Shown here in pieces: positions 32,544 through 40,283 of a stretch of 42,655 nucleotides of DNA. Source of the DNA: Deltaproteobacteria bacterium (GTDB taxonomy: Bacteria > Myxococcota_A > Polyangia > Polyangiales > Polyangiaceae); contig QJWJ01000487.1 in NCBI GenBank assembly GCA_003235365.1, positions 1-42,655 on the forward strand, read 5' to 3'. Every line of letters starts with the position of its first letter. Position 1 is the stretch's first letter. A program made the translations under genes and the position numbers. A model generated the notes under the pieces. That model made no database searches and was not told where the DNA came from. It saw only the letters and a program-made list of their open reading frames with translations.

Positions 32544-34629
32544 TGCTCCAGTCCGGAGGGGACTCCTCGGTAAGCTCGCACGGACGCTGCTCTTCAGCCT
32601 GTTTCTCGTGGGAGGGCTCACTTCCGTCGTGCTGTTTCGGTTGGAGGTCGAGCGCTCGGACAGGGCGTTGGCTCAAATCGAAGGAGCCCTACGACAGGCG
32701 CTCGAGAGTCGCGGGCGAACGCTTTCCGCAAGTCAAGCGTTGGCGTTCGTATCACTCGTGGAGACGCATGCGCTGACAGACATGCAGGAGTTGGTCGAAC
32801 GGACTCTCAGCAGCGATGAGGACCTCGTGTACGGAGTGTTCGTCAGTAACGAGCAGCGAGTACTGGCGTTCGCCAGTCAAGCTCAGCAGTCCGCCGAGGG
32901 CCGAGCGGACTGGCCCGATGAGGCGCTGGAGCTGGTTCGTTCACCCGTAACACGACGCTTGGCAACGGCCACCCGTCACTTCGCTGGCCAGGAGGTGCTC
33001 GAGTTCAGCCGTCCCGTCATGGGTTCTGACGAGCAGCTCGGAACCATTCGATACGGCCTTTCAACCCAGAGCTTGCACCGAGCGATCGACATGGCTCGCG
33101 TCGAGAGTCACGACTTCCTCGTTCGCACCTTGGGGTATGTGTTTGGCATCACGTCGTTGGTCACGGCTTTGGGGCTTTGGCTGAGCCTGCGGCAAGCGCG
33201 TCGGATCACGCGTCCCGTTCTCGAACTGGCAGCTGCGAGCGAACGATTTGCCACGGCGGGTGAGACGATCCGGGTTGAGGTGGACAGCAACGACGAACTG
33301 CAGACCTTGGGCGAAGCATTTAGCAACATGTCCGTCGACCTGCTGAAGTCGATGGAGCAGCTGACTCTCAGTCGCGATGCATTGTTGGCAGAGGTTGAAG
33401 AGCGCAAGCGTGCAGAAGCGCAAGCGGCCACGCTACAGGAGCAGTTGCATCAGGCTCAGAAACTCGAGGCGGTTGGTCAGCTTGCTGGCGGTGTAGCTCA
33501 CGACTTCAACAACCTTCTGCTGGCGATCGGGGGCAGCGCCGAATTGTTGCGTGACGGATTGCAGGGAAGCCTGAGTGCAGAGGACGAGGAGCTGTTTCAG
33601 GAGATCGAACAGTCCTGCGAACAGGCTGCGTTGGTGACGGGGCAACTGCTCGCATTCGGTAGGCGTGGCGTTCACTTGCCTCGGGTCGCCTCCATCGTCG
33701 AAATGATGAGTCGCTTCCGTCCGGTGTTGCGCAGACTCGTATCTGAGACGATTGAGTTCGAGGTCGAGCTCTCACCGGACACACCGCAGATCTACATCGA
33801 CCCGGGGCGACTCGAGCAGGTCATTCTCAACCTGGCGCTCAACGCGCGTGACGCGATGCCCAACGGTGGCAAGTTGGGCATCGCCAGTGAGCGAGTCGTA
33901 CTTTCCGAGAGTAGGTCGACCCAGACCCAGACCCTGGCGCCCGGCGTGTACATGAAGGTCAGCGTGAGCGACACCGGAGTAGGAATCGAGCCCGAGGTCT
34001 TCGGGCACTTGTTCGAGCCCTTCTTCACCACGAAGGAGGTCGGTCGCGGAACTGGTTTGGGGTTGGCGACCGTCCACGGCATCGTCATGGAGGCCGGGGG
34101 AGCCATAGATGTCCGTTCGCGGCTGGGAGAGGGGACCACTTTCGAGGTCTGGCTCCGGGAACACTCACAAGACGCGTCGGCACCGATCAGTCGAGGCGGT
34201 CCTCGAATCGCCCCGGCCCGAGGAGAGCACCTGTTGGTCTGTGAGGACGATCGCGCGGTTAATCGCTTCTTGACATCGACCTTGGAACGCCACGGCTATC
34301 GAGTTACGAGTTTCGCGCAGCCCGATGCAGTGATCGCGTTCTGTGATTCTCTGGGGCAGCGGCCCGCGGCTTTGGTTACTGACGTGGTGATGCCAAAAAT
34401 GAACGGCTCCGAGCTGGCGACCCAGCTGCGAACTCGTTGGCCCGACTTGCCGGTGGCCTATGTTTCAGGCTACACCGACGGTGTCTTGATAGATCACGGC
34501 TTCGATGGTGAGCTGGACGACGTTCTGTTGAAGCCGTTCAGCCGTGACCAGCTGTTGGGCCGCGTTGGCGTGCTGCTGTCACAGACGTCGCTGGCGCCAC
34601 GTCAAGGGAACGCCTTGCGCCATGAGTGA
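32536..34629 (+). CDS. Hybrid sensor histidine kinase (HAMP-HisKA-HATPase-REC)
   Basis: A 697-residue membrane kinase. Start is the GTG at 32536, overlapping the previous stop by 8 bp; a TTG three codons earlier (32527) is equally possible. Order: TM1 (about 13-34), extracytoplasmic sensor of about 160 residues, TM2 (about 198-218), HAMP, coiled stretch, HisKA with His322 in GVAHDFNN, HATPase with N-box NLALNARDAM, DTGVGI, FEPFFTTK and GTGLGL, then a receiver (about 565-690) with the EDD pair, Asp616 in VTDVVMPKMNG and Lys666 in LLKPF. All core residues are intact. No HPt or DNA-binding domain is attached, so a separate phosphotransfer partner is needed. Neighbouring binding proteins likely feed the sensor domain. 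Confidence 0.93.
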   Translation: MTDAPVRRGLLGKLARTLLFSLFLVGGLTSVVLFRLEVERSDRALAQIEGALRQALESRGRTLSASQALAFVSLVETHALTDMQELVERTLSSDEDLVYGVFVSNEQRVLAFASQAQQSAEGRADWPDEALELVRSPVTRRLATATRHFAGQEVLEFSRPVMGSDEQLGTIRYGLSTQSLHRAIDMARVESHDFLVRTLGYVFGITSLVTALGLWLSLRQARRITRPVLELAAASERFATAGETIRVEVDSNDELQTLGEAFSNMSVDLLKSMEQLTLSRDALLAEVEERKRAEAQAATLQEQLHQAQKLEAVGQLAGGVAHDFNNLLLAIGGSAELLRDGLQGSLSAEDEELFQEIEQSCEQAALVTGQLLAFGRRGVHLPRVASIVEMMSRFRPVLRRLVSETIEFEVELSPDTPQIYIDPGRLEQVILNLALNARDAMPNGGKLGIASERVVLSESRSTQTQTLAPGVYMKVSVSDTGVGIEPEVFGHLFEPFFTTKEVGRGTGLGLATVHGIVMEAGGAIDVRSRLGEGTTFEVWLREHSQDASAPISRGGPRIAPARGEHLLVCEDDRAVNRFLTSTLERHGYRVTSFAQPDAVIAFCDSLGQRPAALVTDVVMPKMNGSELATQLRTRWPDLPVAYVSGYTDGVLIDHGFDGELDDVLLKPFSRDQLLGRVGVLLSQTSLAPRQGNALRHE

Positions 34630-35242
34630 CAGGCCTCGGCTGTGTGTCATGGTGCTAGGCGAACTATCACCCCGAGGGCTTTCGCGCTACCTCGAGGAAC
34701 ACCTGCCGAACGTCACCGTCGAGGCCTTTGGCCGCCACAAAGACTTCGAACGGGCGATTCCGTTGCGTGGAGACGCCGCGATGGCACTTCCCGTCGGCTT
34801 GAGAGCGTTGGGATACGAGGTCCTGCGGCAGGGAGCTCACGGCAGCGACACGGTAGAACCCTATGCGTTGATGTCGTTTGCCCCGATCTCATCGAGTGCC
34901 GACGTCAAGCGTCTCGGGATCGCTGGCGTGCTGTCCCGTGACCAGTTAGGGGCGATCGTCGAGAGGATGCTCGGCACTCGGCCGCGCCTTCGAATCACGA
35001 CGCGACAAGAGGATCTGCTCGGACTGCTGCGATTCAGTTTGGTCGAGGCTGCATTGGTGCCCGAGCGGACCCGAGACTACTTCGAGCGTCGGACGAATCG
35101 ACAGTTGTACCTGAGGCGCGTCGGCGCTTTCGAGTTGCCTGGCTTGGCGGTGCTCAGGGGTCGAGGCAGCCGCGTCGTAGAACAGCTCGCCCGCCTGCCC
35201 AGCGGCGTTACTCGAATCTTGGGGGTGGAACGATGGATATGA
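34622..35242 (+). CDS. PhnD-like (type II) binding protein, apparently without signal peptide
   Basis: A 206-residue protein whose ATG overlaps the kinase stop by 8 bp (ATGAGTGA), so it is translationally coupled. It starts MSDRPRLCVMVLGELSPRGLSRYLEEHLPNV with no clear signal peptide. The composition and pattern (RGDAAMALPVGLRALGYEVLRQG, EPYALMSFAP, VKRLGIAGVLSRDQL) resemble PhnD/phosphonate-type binding proteins, but the match is faint and the length is short for that family (usually about 280-320). It may be a truncated or cytoplasmic adaptor version. The next gene starts 10 bp before its end. Function in signalling is inferred from the operon only. Confidence 0.6.
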   Translation: MSDRPRLCVMVLGELSPRGLSRYLEEHLPNVTVEAFGRHKDFERAIPLRGDAAMALPVGLRALGYEVLRQGAHGSDTVEPYALMSFAPISSSADVKRLGIAGVLSRDQLGAIVERMLGTRPRLRITTRQEDLLGLLRFSLVEAALVPERTRDYFERRTNRQLYLRRVGAFELPGLAVLRGRGSRVVEQLARLPSGVTRILGVERWI

Positions 35243-36249
35243 GACAACGAGCGTTGGTTCGACGGAGGGGATTCATCGCTGTCGCGCTGGGGGGGGCATA
35301 TCAGGCTTGCGCGCCGAACCTGCATCAGCCACCGCAACCGTACCCGGCGGTGGGCAACGATCCGTCCCTCGATAGTGTGCTCATCATGATGCCAGACTCC
35401 GCGGAGACGCGGATCGCCCACCAGGCTCTGGTCGACGAGTTGTCCCAGAACTTCAACGTCCATACCACGATTACTGGTCTCAGGGTAACTCCCGAAGAGA
35501 TTGGCGTTGGTATCGCATCGTGCAAGGCCCGTGGCGTTTTGCTGATGAACAACTCGACTGTTCGCGCTTTCCAAGGCTATCGGCAGCAGGTTTCGGCGGC
35601 TCCTCCCGCGGTGGTGATGATGAGCTCGTTCCTCACTTCCGATTCCGTTCAACGGGTCTGGGGGGTTGCTTACGAGATCCCGGCGGTGACTCAGTTCTCT
35701 CAGCTCCAGGCTTTGCTGGCGACGGACATCCGAACCATCGGCGTGCTTCACCGGTCCGAGTTGAGGGCGTATGTGGAGCGCGAGTCGTTGCTTGCTCTCG
35801 AAGAGGGCTATCAGATCAAGGCCATCGAGCTGGCGGATGGCTTCAGCGCGTCGGAGGTTGCTGGGGCGCTCGCTCGGCTTCGTTGGGATTTGGGCGTGGA
35901 CGCCCTGTGGGTGCTCAACGACAACGCTCTGCTGCATCCTCGTCTGCTGAGCGAGGCCTGGTTGCCGAATCTGCGCCGCGGGCGACCGCTGCCGGTCATC
36001 GTCGGCGTCATGGGGCTGGTGCATCCGGATCTGGAGTTCGGGTCGTTTGCGATGTTGCCGGACCACGCCGGCACCGGCGTTCAAGCGGCGAATGTCGTGT
36101 TCGAGCTCGCAGCTCAGAACTGGCAGCTCGACGAGCCGCGCATCGAACTGCCTGTTGCCGTCGAAACGGTCGTCAACGCGCGGCTGGTTCGCCGTTATTT
36201 CGCGTTGCGTCCCAGGGCGCTCTTCGAGGTCGACCGCGTCGTCGAGTGA
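35233..36249 (+). CDS. TrpX/ABC_sub_bind-like binding protein
   Basis: A 338-residue protein, start ATG 35233 preceded by GGGGGTGG. The N-terminus RRRGFIAVALGGAYQAC looks like a twin-arginine-type signal with a possible lipid Cys26. The rest fits the ABC_sub_bind (PF04392, TrpX-like) pattern: VLIMMPDSAETRIAHQALVDEL, VGIASCKARGVLLMNNSTV, TIGVLHRSELRAYVE, DALWVLNDNALL and PVIVGVMGLVHPDLEFGS. Such proteins bind small amino-acid-like ligands. It is the last gene of the four-gene operon and the second exported binding protein in it. No ABC permease or ATPase follows; a 9-bp hairpin begins 68 bp later. Confidence 0.82.
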   Translation: MDMRQRALVRRRGFIAVALGGAYQACAPNLHQPPQPYPAVGNDPSLDSVLIMMPDSAETRIAHQALVDELSQNFNVHTTITGLRVTPEEIGVGIASCKARGVLLMNNSTVRAFQGYRQQVSAAPPAVVMMSSFLTSDSVQRVWGVAYEIPAVTQFSQLQALLATDIRTIGVLHRSELRAYVERESLLALEEGYQIKAIELADGFSASEVAGALARLRWDLGVDALWVLNDNALLHPRLLSEAWLPNLRRGRPLPVIVGVMGLVHPDLEFGSFAMLPDHAGTGVQAANVVFELAAQNWQLDEPRIELPVAVETVVNARLVRRYFALRPRALFEVDRVVE

Positions 36250-36316
36250 GGTGACGCCTCATCTGCAGAACTCCATGTGGTGGCTCGTGAGCAAATTGGC
36301 TATCCCCACCGTACGC

Positions 36317-36343
36317 CGAAGCACACTCCGGCGTTGTGCTTCG
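36317..36343 (+). terminator. Perfect 9-bp hairpin closing the sensory operon
   Basis: CGAAGCACA and TGTGCTTCG pair perfectly around a 9-nt loop, 68 bp past the operon's last stop and 11 bp beyond the stop of the opposing SDR fragment. It could end transcripts from both sides. No T-run. Confidence 0.65.
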
Positions 36344-36353
36344 TGACGAGTAC

Positions 36354-36515
36354 TCATGCCTTGACGAAGTGCGCGTCGTCCACGACGTAGGGTACGGCGC
36401 GGGTGGGTCCCATTGGCGAGGTCCGCGCACCCTCCTTCGCGAAAGCTCGCGCGATGGCGCCCCCGATTGCGCCGCCCGCTCCGTAGATCACTGCAACCTC
36501 GCCTTTCAACAACAT
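36354..36515 (-). pseudogene. Truncated short-chain dehydrogenase (SDR) fragment
   Basis: Fifty-three codons from the ATG at 36515, which has a good AGAGGAG site. Residues 1-30 are a textbook SDR N-terminus: MLLKGEVAVIYGAGGAIGGA plus IARAFAKEGA, with the GxxxGxG-type dinucleotide-binding glycines. After residue 31 the sequence is unrelated to any SDR and stops 22 codons later. A full SDR is about 250 residues, with a YxxxK active site absent here. It is best read as a remnant left by a deletion, with ribosome site intact. Other frames downstream were checked and do not restore an SDR. A short functional peptide is possible but less likely. Confidence 0.7.
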
Positions 36516-36662
36516 CGTCACTCCTCTGGTGCTCCAGGCACCCGTTTCTTGGAGGACGATCCAGCACACCCAAAGGATGCGGGGTGCGGTAGGTTGGAGC
36601 AGAAATTGTAGCGTTCTCGCGGTCTTTCGAGCCGCTTCGGCTGCGGAGCAGGAAATCGCGTG

Positions 36663-36695
36663 TCGCGCTGACGCCGACTGCCGGCGCCAGCGCGA
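36663..36695 (-). terminator. 13-bp interrupted hairpin after orphan lipoprotein gene
   Basis: TCGCGCTG-A-CGCCG pairs with CGGCG-C-CAGCGCGA around a 5-nt loop (one A-C mismatch). It starts 19 bp beyond the minus-strand stop at 36714. On the minus strand CGATTTCC follows, a weak T-run. Confidence 0.65.
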
Positions 36696-36713
36696 TGAGC
36701 CGTCTGAAGTACT

Positions 36714-37613
36714 TCAGTGGATCTGCTCGAACAACTCTGCCGTCTTGAGGTGGTACGGGTAGTCTCCGTCACCCTTGACGCGGTAGCGCGTACCGTACAG
36801 ACAGGTCGTGGTGAGGCCACCGATGGTGCACGTGTAGCCTACGTTCATGCGCCACGGGTAGTACAGGAAGTAGCCGCCGGGGCCCACGTTGTACCAGGGA
36901 GAATACTGCCAACCAGCGGAGTCCCCGTCCATGTCGAAGTCGGCTCGCGCCTTGAGGGTAGAGTTGTTGTCGTCGTTGCAGGCGCCAACGGTAACCCAGT
37001 TCGTGGTGCGGAAGCTGGAGCTGTTGCCGACGTACAGCGTCGATGTACCGCTCTGGTAATTCTTGGACTGTTTGTTGAAGGCGTACCAGCTGCCGAAGTT
37101 GAAAATGAGGTTCGAGCAGCCAGAAGCGGACTTTTCGATCGCTGCGTTCGCGTCGAAGGCGACTTCCAGGACGGTCTCCACGTCCTGGCGACCGAACGCG
37201 GCCGCCTGTTCCGAGTGCACGGCGCGGAGTGCCTCGGGGGCTTCACTGCCTTCGGGCGCCAACGCGTTGAACATCTCCAACATCGTCAGGTCCTGCTCTG
37301 CCTGGATGCGCTGCAACGGCGACGTGGTCTGGGTCGAGCCGAGGACCTCGACGGCGAGCATGGCGCCTTCGCCATTGCCATTCTGAACGAAGGTGATGGT
37401 CGTGTCAGCGACCTCGAGCTCGGCCAGCACGGTGCGCTCCGCCAGTTGCCCCTCTTCATTGGCTTCGTCGACGGCGTCAAAGCCGTCCAACGCTGCTTCA
37501 GGCCCATTCCCGAAGCTTTCTTCTGCCGAAACCGTCTCACCCTCAGCGCCGCAGCCTGCGAGCAGCATGGCGATGATGCTACCACCTACGGTCCATGTCG
37601 TTAGGTTCTTCAT
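36714..37613 (-). CDS. Orphan lipoprotein, unknown family
   Basis: A 299-residue lipoprotein. The ATG at 37613 (MKNLTTWTVGG) has TAGGAG 12 bp upstream; the lipobox is LLAGC (Cys21). An acidic, Glu/Ala-rich stretch to about residue 55 is followed by a helical-looking part (LAPEGSEAPEALRAVHSEQAAAFG). The C-terminal half is aromatic- and Asn/Thr-rich (NFGSWYAFNKQSKNYQSG, WQYSPWYNVGPGGYFLYYPWRMNVGY, CTIGGLTTTCLYG), likely a beta-sandwich with one disulfide. No family was recognised. It is divergent from the Asp-box gene across a 661-bp gap. Confidence 0.75.
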   Translation of the reverse strand: MKNLTTWTVGGSIIAMLLAGCGAEGETVSAEESFGNGPEAALDGFDAVDEANEEGQLAERTVLAELEVADTTITFVQNGNGEGAMLAVEVLGSTQTTSPLQRIQAEQDLTMLEMFNALAPEGSEAPEALRAVHSEQAAAFGRQDVETVLEVAFDANAAIEKSASGCSNLIFNFGSWYAFNKQSKNYQSGTSTLYVGNSSSFRTTNWVTVGACNDDNNSTLKARADFDMDGDSAGWQYSPWYNVGPGGYFLYYPWRMNVGYTCTIGGLTTTCLYGTRYRVKGDGDYPYHLKTAELFEQIH

Positions 37614-38274
37614 TTGTCGTCTCCTATCGATCTGCATTTGTATGGGACACGGCATCGTTGTCGCGGGTTACTGACCGCAACATGTTGACGCCCTTTGCGG
37701 GGAAGTTACGGAGCGCGGCTGGAGCCTGGTCGCTCTTTCTCGTACGACAAGTGCGTCCTTCGCCAAACGACGGCCGTCTGACCAACCATGCGATGCGACA
37801 GTCACTCGACGAAACTTCTTCAAATAGGCCGACCAAGAACCGTGTCAGGTTCGTAGTGAGCCCCTTGCCGTCACCGCCGGCGATATTGCCTCACCGCTCT
37901 CAGTGCGAGCCTCGCACCGTCAACGCTGACGCCGCTGACCGTGATTCGTACCGGGGCGGACGCGGAGATTCCAGTGCAGTACTCGGAAGCCAGGCCAGTG
38001 CCCTGTCTTGAATCGCTGCCGAGGCTTGGCGCGACGCTTGCGGAGGTCGCTGTTCAGATAGCCGCCGTCGTGGCTCCGCCGATGGTGACTTGATATCGAA
38101 GTCCGACGTCGCATGCAGTCGGCGACTGTCTGTGTCTGCTGTACGGACCTGCAGTGGGTGGTCGGCACGGTTGGGATGATTGACGGTATGGTGACAGCAT
38201 CGAATCTCACCGTTAAACGACTACCGACATCACATTTGACCTCTGCTTCACCAAGGCGCTACTACCCTCGACAC
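37614..38274. other. 661-bp divergent intergenic region
   Basis: Holds the promoters for the orphan lipoprotein (minus) and the Asp-box gene (plus; a promoter is called at 38236-38265). Open frames of 96-138 codons cross it but lack ribosome sites, signals and recognisable domains. No repeat, tRNA or mobile element was recognised. Confidence 0.5.
38236..38265 (+). promoter_or_regulatory. Candidate sigma-70-type promoter, near-leaderless
   Basis: TTGACC (38236-38241), an 18-bp spacer and TACTAC (38260-38265). The ATG of the next gene is only 9 bp past the -10, with no Shine-Dalgarno between, so the transcript would start at or just before the start codon. Confidence 0.5.
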
Positions 38275-39594
38275 ATGCGACGTTGTGCTCGATTGTTTCC
38301 GGTTGCCTTGGTTGCAGCGGTGTCCCTTTCGAGGACTGGGCTGGCCAACGGGCGTTTTCCAGCGGCGGATCAACTGGTTGTAGACCCCGCCGACCCGCAG
38401 CACATGGTGGTGCGCACGACGTTTGGGCTGCTCGTCACCCGAGATGAGGGCAACACGTGGGGCTGGGTTTGCGAAGAAGTCATCGGCTACGCCCAGATGA
38501 CAGACCCGAGCTTGCTGGTGTTGCGGAACGGCAATATCCTGGCCGGTCTGGCCGATGGCTTTCACTGGTCTGGTGACGACGGTTGCAGCTGGAATCGCGT
38601 GGATGGTGAGAACTCGGAAGCAATCGTCGATCTCGTTCTCGATCCCGCGTCGAATGCCGCGCTTGCACTCGTGCAGCGTTCGGACCCCAAGGATGTGCGA
38701 GTTGTTCAGTTCGATGGCGATTCGGTGCGCGATGTTGGCATGTCGCTTGGAGGCGACTTCTACCCAACGACGATCGAGGTTGCTGGCGGCGACCCGAAAC
38801 GCCTGTACGCATCGGGCCTCGGCGAAGACGGCACCTCCCTGTTTTTCAGGTCAGAAGACCGAGGTGAGAATTGGGAACGCATCGAGATCCCTTTGCGTCC
38901 AGGACTCCCTCCTTACATTTCAGCGGTCGATCCAACAGACCCATCCCGCGTCTACGTGCGACTGGATGGGGCGATGGACGATGCGCTGCTCGTCAGCGAC
39001 GATAGTGGTGACACGTTTGAGGAGAAGCTCAGCTTCGCAGGTGACATGCTCGGTTTCGCCCTGTCCCCAGACGGTTCTCAGATAGCTGTGGGCGGCCCGG
39101 GTGACGGATTGCTCGTCGCTAGCGCTCGAGAGCTGGTGTTTTCGACTGCGGGTGATGACTCGGTGACCAACGCCACGTGCCTGACGTGGACAGCAGCGGG
39201 GTTGTATGGCTGCGGCAAAGAGGCGGTTGACGGTTGGACTGTGGCTCGCTCGACGAATACGGGTGAGTCATTCGTGCCGCTATTTCACCTCGCTGATGCT
39301 GAGCCGTTGGTGTGTGCTGACTCCAGTCCGTTTGAGGAGGAATGCCCCAACGCTTGGCCGTTCGTCGCGGTGCTGTTGGGGATCGATGAAGCGAGTGCGG
39401 GCGTTGACCAGCCCAGCGGCGCCTCGAACGGGAGTCAAGGGTCGGGGTGTAGCTTCGACGGTTCCCCGAGTCGCGGTGGGATCGCTTTCGTGCTCATTGG
39501 CCTCTTCATTTCTCTCATCGGGCGCGCCACCCGAAGCCGCGAACCGAGATCTGCCGCAGCCAGGAGCTTCGGATACTCCCGGCGCCGCCTATGA
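38275..39594 (+). CDS. Exported Asp-box (sortilin/BNR-like) propeller protein with MYXO-CTERM-like tail
   Basis: A 439-residue protein. The ATG at 38275 begins MRRCARLFPVALVAAVSLS, a signal peptide ending near LANG. Asp-box motifs (S-x-D-x-G-x-T/N-W) recur: TRDEGNTWGW, SGDDGCSWNRV, SEDRGENWERI, SDDSGDTFEEK and STNTGESFVPL, giving a VPS10/sialidase-like propeller. No sialidase Arg triad was recognised, so binding is more likely than catalysis. The end has Gly/Ser linker, Cys in GSGCSFDG, a hydrophobic run (IAFVLIGLFISLIG) and an Arg cluster (RATRSREPRS). That matches the MYXO-CTERM plan, although the basic tail is longer than usual. Confidence 0.8.
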   Translation: MRRCARLFPVALVAAVSLSRTGLANGRFPAADQLVVDPADPQHMVVRTTFGLLVTRDEGNTWGWVCEEVIGYAQMTDPSLLVLRNGNILAGLADGFHWSGDDGCSWNRVDGENSEAIVDLVLDPASNAALALVQRSDPKDVRVVQFDGDSVRDVGMSLGGDFYPTTIEVAGGDPKRLYASGLGEDGTSLFFRSEDRGENWERIEIPLRPGLPPYISAVDPTDPSRVYVRLDGAMDDALLVSDDSGDTFEEKLSFAGDMLGFALSPDGSQIAVGGPGDGLLVASARELVFSTAGDDSVTNATCLTWTAAGLYGCGKEAVDGWTVARSTNTGESFVPLFHLADAEPLVCADSSPFEEECPNAWPFVAVLLGIDEASAGVDQPSGASNGSQGSGCSFDGSPSRGGIAFVLIGLFISLIGRATRSREPRSAAARSFGYSRRRL

Positions 39595-39725
39595 ACTGTG
39601 CCCAGGCGGATCGGCGACGAAACCGGGAGGGCGAAAAGAGTCTCAACAACTGGCCCGTGCGTGAACGGAGTTCACGGTGTCTCTCACGGTCGGTTTCCGT
39701 TGCGCCTCGCCGGAGTTTTCTATGT

Positions 39726-39739
39726 TACTGTCGCGGCGG
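39726..39739 (+). promoter_or_regulatory. Second copy of TACTGTCGCGGCGG
   Basis: Identical 14-mer to 31235-31248, 22 bp before the GTG at 39762. Here TATGTT just upstream is an alternative -10. Function is inferred from position only. Confidence 0.35.
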
Positions 39740-39761
39740 TACCGAAACTAGAAAGGTTGAT

Positions 39762-40175
39762 GTGGACTCAATGGCCCTTTCGTCGCTCCGATTGCTGATA
39801 GTGGGGCTTGCTTGCTCCGCCTGTGCTCCTGGCGCGAGCCAAAGTGGGTCGGGTAGCAGCGAGCTGCACACACTGGAACAGGACGTCTTTGGCGTCAGCT
39901 GTTCGATTAGCCAGTCGTGCCATGGCGGTGACAGTCCACGTTCTGGTGTGAGTCTCGACAGCCCCGTGTACGACAAAGTTGTCGGGCAGTCCGCCGTTCA
40001 GGCGCGATCGCGAGTTCTAGTTGTTCCCGGCGACCCGGACGGTTCGTACCTGATCGAAAAGCTAGAAAGCTCGGAACCAGAATTGGGCGAGCGCATGCCC
40101 CCCGATTATCCATTGTCGAGAGTTTCGATCGAACGAATCCGAGAATGGATCGAGCGGGGTGCGCCCGATGATTGA
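39762..40175 (+). CDS. Small lipoprotein with CX5CH cytochrome-like motif
   Basis: About 137 residues. GTG 39762 is preferred because AAAGG lies 5 bp before it; the ATG three codons later (39771) is possible. The signal is short (LRLLIVGLACSACAPG), with lipidation at one of two cysteines. The mature part has LEQDVFGVSCSISQSCHGGDS, then LDSPVYDKVVG, VVPGDPDGSYLIEKL, RMPPDYPLSRVSIERIREWIERGAPDD. This is the layout of the small c-type-cytochrome-like domains of Planctomycetes and myxobacteria, where the heme motif is commonly CXXCH or CX4CH. Here the spacing is CX5CH. Met in ERMPPDYP could be an axial ligand. Whether heme is bound is unknown. Confidence 0.75.
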   Translation: MDSMALSSLRLLIVGLACSACAPGASQSGSGSSELHTLEQDVFGVSCSISQSCHGGDSPRSGVSLDSPVYDKVVGQSAVQARSRVLVVPGDPDGSYLIEKLESSEPELGERMPPDYPLSRVSIERIREWIERGAPDD

Positions 40176-40212
40176 TAGTGCGCCTGAGTCGCCGGACGAC
40201 CCGTGACGACAG

Positions 40213-40247
40213 GACCGTTCCAGAATCTGTAAAATACTGGAGCGGTC
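40213..40247. terminator. 11-bp hairpin between convergent genes
   Basis: GACCGTTCCAG pairs with CTGGAGCGGTC (one G-U pair) around a 13-nt A/T-rich loop, between stops at 40175 and 40284. A good bidirectional terminator candidate, though without an adjacent T-run. Confidence 0.7.
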
Positions 40248-40283
40248 ACTGGTCTGACGCTGATTGTTCTTGGTGCGAGACCG

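Larger units (their letters stand above)
36250..36713. other. 464-bp region with SDR remnant and two hairpins
   Basis: Between the sensory operon and the orphan lipoprotein lie a 53-codon dehydrogenase fragment and two strong hairpins, listed separately. Nothing else was recognised. Confidence 0.6.

Noticed and set aside
35077..36084. 335-codon minus-strand frame opposite the TrpX-like gene
   Set aside because: No recognisable domain and the plus frame has clear family patterns and operon overlap.
37920..38210. 96-codon minus-strand frame in the divergent gap, considered as a transposase fragment
   Set aside because: Basic composition only; no transposase motif, terminal repeats or target duplication could be seen.
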